This document shows positions 1 to 6,822 of a stretch of DNA of 28,745 bases, in pieces. How positions within the stretch are numbered: the stretch's first letter is position 1; every line of letters begins with the position of its first letter. The notes under the pieces are model-generated. The model worked only from the letters and a program-made list of their open reading frames with translations. It was not told the origin of the DNA and did not search any database. Source of the DNA: DASUMP01 sp036277635 (GTDB lineage Bacteria; Actinomycetota; Acidimicrobiia; IMCC26256; PALSA-610); NCBI GenBank assembly GCA_036277635.1, contig DASUMP010000221.1:1-28745 (forward strand), given 5' to 3'. The position numbers and the translations under genes were made by a program.

Positions 1-740
1 GTGTTGACGTCCTTCCACCCCGCGAACGTCGAGAGCAGTCCGACGCCGACGTTCACGGTGCCGTCGCCGACCGGGAAGATCCAGCCGTAGCCGGGCAGGT
101 GGTTGCCGTCGCGGTCGCGGATGTCGAGGTGGCTCTCGATCCACGGCTCGTCGTGGAACGGGCTCGTGAAGTAGCCGCGGATCGCCATCCCGAGGGGGTA
201 CGACCGGTTGCGCGAGGTGCCGAGCGCCCGCCCGAACCGGGAGTTCGCGCCGTCGGCCACCACTACGTAGCGGGCGCGCACCTCCTCGGTGGTGCCGCTC
301 TCTTTGCGCTTGACCACGGCGCCCACGAGCAGTCCGCGCTCCACGACGGCCGCGACGGCCTCGGTGGCCGGCCAGAACGTGGCGCCCGCCTTCACCGCCC
401 GTCCGGCGACCATCTCGTCGAGGTCGCGCCGGCGCACCACGTAGCCGTGGTCGGGGAACTCCGGGTGCTGCGGCCAGGCGAGCTCGAGGGTCACGCCGTG
501 CGCGATCGAGCGCAGGCCGTCGAAGCGCTGGTACTGGCCGAGCTCGTCGGCGAGCCCCATGTCGTGCAGCTGGCGGACCGCGCGCGGCGTGAGCCCGTCG
601 CCGCAGGTCTTCTCCCGCGGGAAGCGGTGCTTCTCGACGACGAGGACCCGGTGCCCCCGCTCCGCCAGCCAGAACGCCGCGGCCGCGCCGGAGGGTCCGC
701 CACCCACGACGAGGACGTCGAATTCGTCGGCGCTCGACAT
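1..740 (-). CDS. Geranylgeranyl reductase-family FAD oxidoreductase (3' end missing)
   Basis: The frame starts at ATG 738–740 and runs off the left edge, leaving about 246 residues. The N-terminus has a dinucleotide-binding motif (VVGGGPSGAAAA, about residues 10–21), then an acidic residue followed by the group signature REKTCGDGLTP (about 44–54). A conserved VVADGANSRFGR motif follows near 170, then GYGWIFPVGDGTVNVGVG near 223. This order is typical of geranylgeranyl reductase-family flavoproteins, which reduce isoprenoid double bonds of lipids or quinones; the actinobacterial menaquinone reductase MenJ belongs here. A GAGG Shine-Dalgarno sits 7 nt before the ATG. Its position divergent to a quinol:cytochrome c reductase operon makes menaquinone side-chain reduction attractive, but the substrate is inferred and the C-terminal half is not visible. 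Confidence 0.87.
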   Translation of the reverse strand, partial: MSSADEFDVLVVGGGPSGAAAAFWLAERGHRVLVVEKHRFPREKTCGDGLTPRAVRQLHDMGLADELGQYQRFDGLRSIAHGVTLELAWPQHPEFPDHGYVVRRRDLDEMVAGRAVKAGATFWPATEAVAAVVERGLLVGAVVKRKESGTTEEVRARYVVVADGANSRFGRALGTSRNRSYPLGMAIRGYFTSPFHDEPWIESHLDIRDRDGNHLPGYGWIFPVGDGTVNVGVGLLSTFAGWKDVN

Positions 741-847
741 CGTTCACCTCGGGTCGCGCGGAGGCCGCCAGTCTCACACAGCGTTCCCCGCGACGACCCA
801 CCGGGCAGCCGCGCTCGGCGCGCCGCCGACGCTCGCGCGATCGTGAT

Positions 848-872
848 GCGACCGGCGTCGCGCGCCGGTCGC
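848..872. promoter_or_regulatory. 10-bp perfect inverted repeat in a divergent intergenic region
   Basis: GCGACCGGCG (848–857) and CGCCGGTCGC (863–872) are exact reverse complements separated by 5 nt. The element lies between the divergently transcribed flavoprotein gene and the cytochrome bc-type operon, about 20 nt upstream of the likely -10 box of the operon. It could be an operator dyad or a stem-loop. In DNA this GC-rich a dyad may also arise by chance. Confidence 0.45.
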
Positions 873-893
873 GCGATGTGCTCCGCGCTCGCC

Positions 894-899
894 TAGCGT
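894..899 (+). promoter_or_regulatory. Candidate -10 box for the cytochrome bc-type operon
   Basis: TAGCGT fits the actinobacterial TAnnnT -10 pattern. It would place the transcription start near 906 and give a leader of about 49 nt before the ATG at 955, with the GAGGAG ribosome-binding site at 938–943. No convincing -35 hexamer is visible. The 214-bp gap 741–954 otherwise holds only the inverted repeat at 848–872. Confidence 0.4.
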
Positions 900-954
900 G
901 GTAGCAAGCGGCGTAATTCCGAGCCGATCTGTCGAGCGAGGAGCACTCCGGGGC

Positions 955-1515
955 ATGCCCGACATCCCTGCGGCGAGCCTGCTCGGGCTCGACGTACCGA
1001 ACCTGCTTCCCGAGAGCGTGTTCGGCGTCAACCTCGATTGGGCGCGCCCCGCCGGCCGCCTCATCTGGGCGTCGGTGATCCTGCTGATCGGCATGGCGAT
1101 CGCCGGCTACCTCGCCACCCGCCCGAAGCGTTCGAGCGAACCGGCCACGTGGGCCCAGACGATCTTCGGCGCGATCTGTCTGTGGGCGCTGTTCATCGTC
1201 GCCTACGGCACGGTCCCGCACGAGTGGCTCAACTTCGCGAGCGCGTACCTCGACTTCGGCAAGAACACCTTCGCGTTGCGCCAGAACTCGGTGATCCCGT
1301 TCGACGTGTCGCGCGAAGCGATCGCGCACGTCGTCGTCGCCGGCATCTACATCGTGCTCCTCGGCGCGAACGTCGCGCTGTTCGTGCAGTGGCAGCAGCG
1401 CAAGGTCGCGGAGCCCGCGGCCGACGACGGCGCCCCCGCGGCGCGCGCGCCGTGGTTCCGGCGCCGGCTGCAACGCACGTCCGCGTACGGCCGCCCGGTC
1501 ACGGTGCAGGAGTAG
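955..1515 (+). CDS. Three-TM membrane protein, first gene of the bc-type operon
   Basis: This 186-aa protein has three predicted membrane helices (about 36–55, 68–86 and 123–145) and a basic cytoplasmic tail ending in RPVTVQE. I chose ATG 955 because GAGGAG lies 11 nt upstream (938–943); an in-frame GTG at 898 has no ribosome-binding site and overlaps the -10 candidate. The loop after helix 2 holds a PHEW sequence with His89, and His125 lies near helix 3. Neither can be assigned as a heme ligand from sequence alone. I do not recognise a family. The next gene, a ferredoxin, begins 8 nt downstream, so the two products are probably made together. A membrane anchor for the ferredoxin or an accessory subunit of the quinol oxidoreductase is the simplest reading. 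Confidence 0.82.
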   Translation: MPDIPAASLLGLDVPNLLPESVFGVNLDWARPAGRLIWASVILLIGMAIAGYLATRPKRSSEPATWAQTIFGAICLWALFIVAYGTVPHEWLNFASAYLDFGKNTFALRQNSVIPFDVSREAIAHVVVAGIYIVLLGANVALFVQWQQRKVAEPAADDGAPAARAPWFRRRLQRTSAYGRPVTVQE

Positions 1516-1523
1516 GCGACGCG

Positions 1524-1937
1524 ATGGCCCGCACCGACGCGAACCCGCCGATGCCGGAGTTCTCGGAGTCGTACGTCCTCCAGGAGGTCGACCCGAGCTG
1601 GCTCACGTCCGCGGTGAAGCCGAAGCAGTTCCTCCACATCGACCAAGCCGAGTGCATCCTGTGCGAAGGCTGCGTCGACATCTGTCCGTGGAAGTGCATC
1701 CACATGCTGTCGGTCGGTGCGGTCGACGACGCGGTGAACGCCGACCAACCCGGCGACGACCCGAAGGACCACGTGTTCTTCGTCGTCGACGAAGACGTCT
1801 GCACGCGCTGCGCGCTCTGCGTCGACCGCTGCCCGACCGGCGTGATCATCTTGGGCAAGGTCACGAACGACTGGGCCGACGGCGACCCCAATGTCCGCAC
1901 GAACCGGCACGGCTACGCGTACGGCGTGCGCTTCTAG
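1524..1937 (+). CDS. 2x[4Fe-4S] ferredoxin-like subunit
   Basis: This is a 137-aa soluble protein with two full CxxCxxCxxxCP clusters: CILCEGCVDICP near residue 51 and CTRCALCVDRCP near residue 93. Each can bind a [4Fe-4S] centre in the classic bacterial 8Fe ferredoxin arrangement. The insert of about 30 residues between the clusters is acidic. No signal peptide or membrane helix is visible, so it should sit on the cytoplasmic face. It lies between a membrane-protein gene (8 nt gap) and the cytochrome b gene (19 nt gap). A two-cluster ferredoxin is not a standard subunit of bc1 or b6f complexes, so its conserved-looking placement suggests an electron entry or exit route or an assembly role. 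The ferredoxin fold is clear; the role is inference. Confidence 0.92.
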   Translation: MARTDANPPMPEFSESYVLQEVDPSWLTSAVKPKQFLHIDQAECILCEGCVDICPWKCIHMLSVGAVDDAVNADQPGDDPKDHVFFVVDEDVCTRCALCVDRCPTGVIILGKVTNDWADGDPNVRTNRHGYAYGVRF

Positions 1938-1956
1938 GAATCGGTAGGAGAGCCGA

Positions 1957-2751
1957 GTGGCGAACGGCAACGGAAACGGCAACGGGCGGGGTGGCCTGAA
2001 GCTGAAGGAGCGCGGCGCCGAGCTCGGCGATCGCGTGCGCGGCTCGCAGGCGTGGAACTCGATCTTCCGCCCGGGTTCGATCTACCGGAAGGGCTACACC
2101 GACAGCCCGCGCAACCGGTCGTACGTGATCATGAACAACGTGCTGTACCACCTGCACCCGGTGAAGGTGAAGCGGCACGCGGTGAAGGTCAGCTACACGC
2201 TGTGCCTCGGTGGACTGTCGTTCTTCCTGTTCATCTTGCTCACGGTCACCGGCATCTTCTTGATGTTCTTCTACCGGCCGACCGCGGCCGCGGCGTGGAA
2301 CGACGTGCAGACGCTCGAGACCGCGGTCACGTTCGGTTCGCTCGTGCGCAACATGCACCGTTGGGCGGCGCACCTCATGGTGCTGTCGGTGTTCTTGCAC
2401 ATGGCGCGCGTCTTCTACCACGGCGCGTACAAGTCGCCGCGCGAGTTCAACTGGGTGATCGGCGTGATCCTGCTCACGCTCACGCTGCTGCTGTCGTTCA
2501 CCGGCTACCTGCTGCCGTGGGACCAGCTCGCGCTGTGGGCGGTGACCGTCGGCACGAACATGATGGGCTACACGCCGGTCTTCGGTGACCAGGTGAAGTA
2601 CGCGCTGCTCGGCTCGAAAGAGATCGGCAACGACACCTTGCTGCGCTGGTACGTGCTGCACGTCCTCTTGCTCCCGTTCGTGGCGGTCATCTTCATGGCC
2701 GTGCACTTCTGGCGGGTCCGCAAGGACGGCGGGATCTCCGGACCCCTCTAG
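1957..2751 (+). CDS. qcrB: b6-type cytochrome b, N-terminal half (quinol:cytochrome c reductase)
   Basis: This 264-aa protein has four core membrane helices and carries the two b hemes. The ligand pairs His134/His148 and His235/His250 are 14 and 15 residues apart; the 15-residue second spacing is the b6/Gram-positive form rather than mitochondrial bc1. Other b6 signatures are TGYLLPWDQ near residue 182 and the ending GISGPL. Cys83 in CLGG aligns with the cytochrome b6 cysteine that covalently holds heme c(i) near the Qi site, so the same heme is expected here. The 50-residue N-terminus is longer than in plant b6 and begins with an Asn/Gly repeat. GTG 1957 is preceded by AGGAGA (1946–1951). 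Together with the next gene it makes up a full split cytochrome b. Confidence 0.95.
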   Translation: MANGNGNGNGRGGLKLKERGAELGDRVRGSQAWNSIFRPGSIYRKGYTDSPRNRSYVIMNNVLYHLHPVKVKRHAVKVSYTLCLGGLSFFLFILLTVTGIFLMFFYRPTAAAAWNDVQTLETAVTFGSLVRNMHRWAAHLMVLSVFLHMARVFYHGAYKSPREFNWVIGVILLTLTLLLSFTGYLLPWDQLALWAVTVGTNMMGYTPVFGDQVKYALLGSKEIGNDTLLRWYVLHVLLLPFVAVIFMAVHFWRVRKDGGISGPL

Positions 2752-2774
2752 GTCGGGGAAGGAACCGAGCAACC

Positions 2775-3644
2775 ATGGCCGAGGTACCCGAACACCTCCT
2801 CCGTCGCAGCCAGGAGCGCCGCAAGGCGCTCGGCCTGCCCGTCGACGGCGACGACGCGGGCGGCGAGCCCGCGCCCGCCAGCGAGTCGACCGACGCGCCG
2901 GCAGCCGAGGCCACCGACGACGTCGCGGCGGACGCGCCGGCCGCAGCCGCCGACGAGGGCGAAGCGGTCACCGAGAGCAAGGGCGGCGTCCCCGCCCATC
3001 TGCTCGAGCGGAGTCGCAAGCGCAAGGCCGCGCTCGCGGGCGGCGGCGACGCGGCACCGGCGGCAGCAGGTGGCGGCGGCACCGCCACCGCCACCAAGGC
3101 GCGCACGGCCGCGGCGACGGCACCCGCGCCCGCGGGCACCGGACCCGGTGGTCACACGCAGCGGCTCCTCACCGTCGTCAAGGCCGGCTCGATCCAGCAG
3201 ACGCGCGCCGAGGCGCAAGACAAGGTGCACGTGTGGCCGCACCTGCTCGCGATCGAGTTCGCAGCCGTGCTCATCCTCATGGCGCTCATCACCGTCTTCT
3301 CGGCGCTCGTGAAGGCGCCACTGCTCGGCCTCGCCGACCTGAACCAGACGCCGAACCCGTCGAAGGCGCCGTGGTACTTCCTCGGCCTCCAAGAGCTGCT
3401 GACGATGTTCCACCCGATGGTCGCGGGCGTGACCATCCCCGGCGTCGCGCTCGGCATCCTCGCGATCACGCCGTACTTCGACCAGAACCCGTCCACCAAG
3501 CCGAACGACCGCAAGTTCGCGATCGTCATGATGACGATCTTCCTCATGCTGTGGGCGGTCCTCGTCATCATCGGTTCGTTCTTCCGGGGACCCGGCTTCA
3601 ACTTCGTGTTCCCGTGGAACGAAGGCATCTTCTTCGAGCTCTAG
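2775..3644 (+). CDS. Cytochrome b C-terminal subunit (subunit IV-like) with long duplicated N-terminal tail
   Basis: The 289-aa product has a cytochrome b C-terminal domain in residues ~150–289 with three membrane helices (about 157–178, 215–232, 248–269). The Qo-site loop reads KAPWYFLGLQELL (197–209), so the PEWY position is APWY, as in several non-b6f lineages. The first ~145 residues are an Ala/Gly/Asp-rich, probably disordered cytoplasmic tail. It contains two copies of a VPxHLLxRSxxR motif, at 4–20 and 72–88, with 10 of 17 positions identical. Such tails are not part of plant subunit IV. It lies 23 nt after the b6-type gene and 9 nt before the Rieske gene. The catalytic assignment is firm; the tail function is unknown. 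Confidence 0.93.
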   Translation: MAEVPEHLLRRSQERRKALGLPVDGDDAGGEPAPASESTDAPAAEATDDVAADAPAAAADEGEAVTESKGGVPAHLLERSRKRKAALAGGGDAAPAAAGGGGTATATKARTAAATAPAPAGTGPGGHTQRLLTVVKAGSIQQTRAEAQDKVHVWPHLLAIEFAAVLILMALITVFSALVKAPLLGLADLNQTPNPSKAPWYFLGLQELLTMFHPMVAGVTIPGVALGILAITPYFDQNPSTKPNDRKFAIVMMTIFLMLWAVLVIIGSFFRGPGFNFVFPWNEGIFFEL

Positions 3645-3653
3645 GAGCCACTG

Positions 3654-4481
3654 GTGGCCATCGCCATCGCCATCCTCGCCATCCTCGTCGTCGCCGTCGT
3701 GACGCTTCTGCTCACGGCGAACCGCCGGCGCGCGACCACGGGCGAGCTCAGCCGCGAGACGCGTGAGCGCGACGCGAGCCGGCGTTCCGACGCCGACGAG
3801 GCCGAAGGTCGCGAGCGCGCCGACGACACCCGCGCCGAGATCGAGCGCGGCGAAGCCACGCCGGCCGTCCGCCAACCCGCCGGCGTCGCGCGCTGGGAGC
3901 CGGTCGACGAAGAAGAGATCGGCGTCTCGCGCCGCCAGTTCTTGAACCGCGCGATCCTCGGCGCCGTCGGCCTCGGGCTCGCGTCGTTCGGCGGCGCCGC
4001 CCTCGGCTTCATCTGGCCGATCGGCGGCGGGGGCTTCGGCGGCAAGATCCGCGCCGGGTCGATCGACGAGCTGCTCGGGAAGATCGCGGAGACGCACGCA
4101 CCGGTGTACGTCCCCGAAGCGCGCGCCTACGTCAACCCGTATCCGTCGAGCGCGGTCGCCGCGGCCGAAGCCGCCGGCTACCCCTCGGCCGCGATGCCCG
4201 GGCTCGAAGCGGGCCTGATCACGCTGTCGCAGCGCTGCCCGCACCTCGGGTGCCGCGTCCCGTGGTGCCAGACCTCGCAGTGGTTCGAGTGCCCGTGTCA
4301 CGGATCGAAGTACAACCGCGTCGGCGAGAAGCGCGACGGTCCCGCGCCGCGGGGCATGACGCTGTGGGGCGTCACCACCGACGGCGGCGTGCTCACGATC
4401 GACACCGGCGTCGAGTACCCGGGCATGCCGATCGGCACCGACACGACCGAGCAGAAGCCTGAAGGGCCTTCGTGCATCTGA
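3654..4481 (+). CDS. qcrA: Rieske [2Fe-2S] iron-sulfur protein with Tat-type membrane anchor
   Basis: This is a 275-aa Rieske subunit. Cluster-binding motifs are CPHLGC (Cys195, His197, with Cys200 for the disulfide) and CPCHGS (Cys213, Cys215, His216). An additional Cys205 lies between them. The C-terminal domain would be extracytoplasmic and pass electrons from quinol to cytochrome c. There are two membrane helices: residues 2–21 at the very N-terminus and 100–121, the latter preceded by a twin-arginine motif SRRQFL (92–97). A charged linker (residues 22–90) between them would be cytoplasmic. Actinobacterial Rieske proteins such as Streptomyces QcrA combine extra helices with a Tat-dependent last helix, and this looks like a two-helix version. 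The GTG at 3654 follows TAGGAG with suitable spacing. Confidence 0.95.
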   Translation: MAIAIAILAILVVAVVTLLLTANRRRATTGELSRETRERDASRRSDADEAEGRERADDTRAEIERGEATPAVRQPAGVARWEPVDEEEIGVSRRQFLNRAILGAVGLGLASFGGAALGFIWPIGGGGFGGKIRAGSIDELLGKIAETHAPVYVPEARAYVNPYPSSAVAAAEAAGYPSAAMPGLEAGLITLSQRCPHLGCRVPWCQTSQWFECPCHGSKYNRVGEKRDGPAPRGMTLWGVTTDGGVLTIDTGVEYPGMPIGTDTTEQKPEGPSCI

Positions 4482-4515
4482 GGACGCGCACCACCCTCGA
4501 CCGGAGCATCCACGC

Positions 4516-5799
4516 GTGAACGTACGCACCGTTCTCATCGTCTTGAACTTCGCCGTGCTCATCGGGCTGGCGATCTACGTCGCGCGCTCGGTCGGCAAGT
4601 CACGCGAGCCGAAAGAGCCGGAGAACCTCACTCCCTTCCTCGACGACGAGTCGCTGGAAGGTCGCCGGCTCGACCGCGTGCTCGGCTGGGCGCTGCTGTT
4701 CGCCGCCGTCATCGCGATCGCGCTGCCGATGTACTGGTTGCGCGAGCCCAGTCGTCAGGAAGAGTCGATCGGCTACTTCGACGACGGCGCCGTGGAGCGC
4801 GGCGCGGTGCTGTACGCCAACAGCGCGAGTGAAGGGTTCAACAGCGCGGTGTCGTTGCAGTGCGCGAACTGCCACGGCGTCGACGGCGGCGGCGGCTCGG
4901 CGAACTCCGTCTACACGCCGCCGGGCGGCGACGACAGCGACGCGATCCAGCTCACCTGGCGCGCGCCCGCGCTCAACACCGTCCTGCTGCGCTTCTCCGA
5001 AGAAGAGGTGCGCAACATCCTCGTGTACGGGCGACCCGGTACGCCGATGCAGGCGTGGGGCGTCGCGGGCGGCGGTCCGAAGAACGACCAGAGCATCGAC
5101 GATCTCATCGAGTACATCCGCTCGATCCAGCTGTCGCCGGAGAAGGCCAAAGCGGCGGCCGAAGATGCGCTGGTCGCGGCGCGCAAGGCCGCACGCCAGC
5201 AGGTCGCCGACGCCGAGAAGGCCGTGACCGACGCCGAGCAGGCGCTCGCCGACGCCGAGGCGGCGCTCGACGGCCTCGACGCCGACGCAACCGACGCAGA
5301 CCGCGCCGAGGCCGAACGCAAGGTCGACGACGCCGAAGAGGCACTCGCCGACGCCGAGGAGGCGCTCGAGTGGGCGCAGGAATGGGCGGCGGCGCGCACC
5401 GACGTCTCCGACGGCCAGCTCCTCTTCGAGTCGTACTGCGCCCGCTGCCACACGAAGGGCTGGTCGCTGTTCGACGCCGCCGACCCCACGAGCGCACAGG
5501 TGCTCGGGTTGCCCGGTGGCGGTGGGACCGTCGGGTTCAACCTGCGCGACGGGGCGTCGCAGCGACGCTTCGGTGAGGGCACCGAAGGCTTCGACGAGCA
5601 GCTCGCGTTCGTGACCGAAGGCTCGGAAGCGAACAAGCCCTACGGCAACGGCGGCATCGGCAACGGCCGCATGCCCGGCTTCGGTGCGATGCTGCCCGAG
5701 GAGTACATCCGCATGATCGTCGAGTACGAGCGCAACGAGGGCTCGGGGATCGGCCTCGACGACACCACCTATCCCGGCCTGAACGGCACGGAGGACTGA
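4516..5799 (+). CDS. Membrane-bound diheme cytochrome c with coiled-coil linker
   Basis: The 427-aa protein has two membrane helices (about 4–23 and 55–74) and then two class I cytochrome c domains. Heme sites are CANCH (116–120) and CARCH (308–312); probable methionine ligands are Met178 (GTPMQAW) and Met386 (RMPGFG). The domains are separated by about 90 residues (207–296) of Ala/Asp/Glu-rich heptad repeats (DAEKA, DAEQALADAEAAL, DAEEALADAEEAL), which predict a long coiled coil. Actinobacterial QcrC also carries two hemes, but I know of no such coiled-coil spacer there. Placement after the Rieske gene fits a role as electron acceptor of the bc-type complex, relaying to a terminal oxidase outside the window. 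The start is GTG 4516; ATG is absent nearby. Confidence 0.92.
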   Translation: MNVRTVLIVLNFAVLIGLAIYVARSVGKSREPKEPENLTPFLDDESLEGRRLDRVLGWALLFAAVIAIALPMYWLREPSRQEESIGYFDDGAVERGAVLYANSASEGFNSAVSLQCANCHGVDGGGGSANSVYTPPGGDDSDAIQLTWRAPALNTVLLRFSEEEVRNILVYGRPGTPMQAWGVAGGGPKNDQSIDDLIEYIRSIQLSPEKAKAAAEDALVAARKAARQQVADAEKAVTDAEQALADAEAALDGLDADATDADRAEAERKVDDAEEALADAEEALEWAQEWAAARTDVSDGQLLFESYCARCHTKGWSLFDAADPTSAQVLGLPGGGGTVGFNLRDGASQRRFGEGTEGFDEQLAFVTEGSEANKPYGNGGIGNGRMPGFGAMLPEEYIRMIVEYERNEGSGIGLDDTTYPGLNGTED

Positions 5800-5801
5800 G
5801 C

Positions 5802-6593
5802 ATGGAGTCGGTGTTCCTGCTCGCGAGCACGGCGGGTGAGAAGGGTCTGTGGGACCCGCTCATCCTCGGCGTGCTCGTCGTGATCTCGGCTGTGGGGCTG
5901 TTCTGCGGCTCGGTGTACCTCCTCCTCGCGACCAACCTCGGCGCGCGCCTCGGGTTCCTCGTCGCCGCCGCGTGCCTGTCGGGCTTCATGATCTTGCTCT
6001 CGATGCTCTGGCTCACGACCGCCACGCCGCTCAACAGCCCGCGCGGCAGCATCCCCGAGTGGGAAGTCGTCGACGTCGTGGAGAACCTCGGCGCGTCCGA
6101 CATCGGCGCGGTCCAACGCGCCTCCGACGGCGAGCCGATCGACGCCGCCGAGCTCGCGGCGCTGCGCCCCGGCCTCGACGCCTCGCTCGTCGTACCGACG
6201 GCAGAAGGCGAAGAAGCCGTCGAGGCGTCGGAGTTCGCCGAGTTCGACACCGCGAACGAGTTCCTCGTCGAGGGCGAAGACCTCGCGAGCTACGAGGTCG
6301 GCGGCGGCACGAAGAACGTGCTCTGGCACCACCCGCGCTACGCCGCGATCGAATTCTGCACCGCCGCCACCGAAGAGAACCAGTTCGGCCAGCGGCTCCC
6401 CACCGATCGTTGCGACCCGAACCTCGAGCCGCGCTTCGCGATCCTCGAGCGCGATCTCGGCACGTTGCGCAAGGTGCCGCTCTACTACTTGCTGTTCTCG
6501 GTGGCGTTCTTCGCGGCGTCGTTGCTCGGCCTCCACTGGTACGAGCTCGATCGCCGTCGCGCCGCGCAGCCGCCCGCCCGCACCACCACCTGA
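5802..6593 (+). CDS. Three-TM membrane protein with extracytoplasmic domain, bc-type operon
   Basis: This is a 263-aa protein of unrecognised family. Two helices (about 18–42 and 48–73) are followed by a ~150-residue acidic domain and a final helix (226–246) with a short basic tail, so the middle domain should be outside the membrane. That domain has two cysteines (Cys186 and Cys204) that could form a disulfide, and a WHHPRY sequence near 175. GGAGG (5790–5794), inside the end of the cytochrome c gene, serves the ATG; the genes are only 2 nt apart, which indicates translational coupling. It is probably a lineage-specific accessory subunit of the quinol oxidoreductase, but no catalytic motif is visible. 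Confidence 0.83.
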   Translation: MESVFLLASTAGEKGLWDPLILGVLVVISAVGLFCGSVYLLLATNLGARLGFLVAAACLSGFMILLSMLWLTTATPLNSPRGSIPEWEVVDVVENLGASDIGAVQRASDGEPIDAAELAALRPGLDASLVVPTAEGEEAVEASEFAEFDTANEFLVEGEDLASYEVGGGTKNVLWHHPRYAAIEFCTAATEENQFGQRLPTDRCDPNLEPRFAILERDLGTLRKVPLYYLLFSVAFFAASLLGLHWYELDRRRAAQPPARTTT

Positions 6594-6605
6594 CCGGAGA
6601 CCTCG

Positions 6606-6818
6606 ATGGCCCGCCGCGTCCGCACGCTCGTCACCGCCGCCGTCCTGACCGTGACCGCGCTCGTCGTGCTCGCGTCGCCGGCGCACGCGCAGCAGCCGAT
6701 CGACGCGACCGAAGACGGCGGCCAGGCGTTCCTCGCCTTCGCCATCATGGTGTTCGTCTTCGCCGGCGCGCTCTTCTACATGGACCGCGTCCGCCGGCGC
6801 CGCACCGGCGGCGACTGA
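6606..6818 (+). CDS. Small secreted/membrane-anchored protein, last gene of the bc-type operon
   Basis: This 70-aa protein has a signal peptide whose likely cleavage follows AHA (about residue 28). A short acidic segment, one membrane helix (about 41–58) and a basic tail (DRVRRRRTGG) follow. GGAG at 6596–6599 sits 6 nt before the ATG, and the gene follows the previous stop by 12 nt. Alternatively the N-terminal segment stays as a second helix, giving a hairpin-like protein. Small single-helix subunits are common in respiratory complexes, which fits the context, but the family is not recognised. It ends 4 nt from the convergent hemL gene, with no room for a separate terminator. Confidence 0.75.
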   Translation: MARRVRTLVTAAVLTVTALVVLASPAHAQQPIDATEDGGQAFLAFAIMVFVFAGALFYMDRVRRRRTGGD

Positions 6819-6822
6819 CCGA

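Noticed and set aside
2748..4562. A 604-codon minus-strand frame opposite the subunit IV and Rieske genes.
   Set aside because: Its composition is Arg/Asp/Glu-biased with no motif, and the plus-strand genes carry conserved heme and iron-sulfur signatures.
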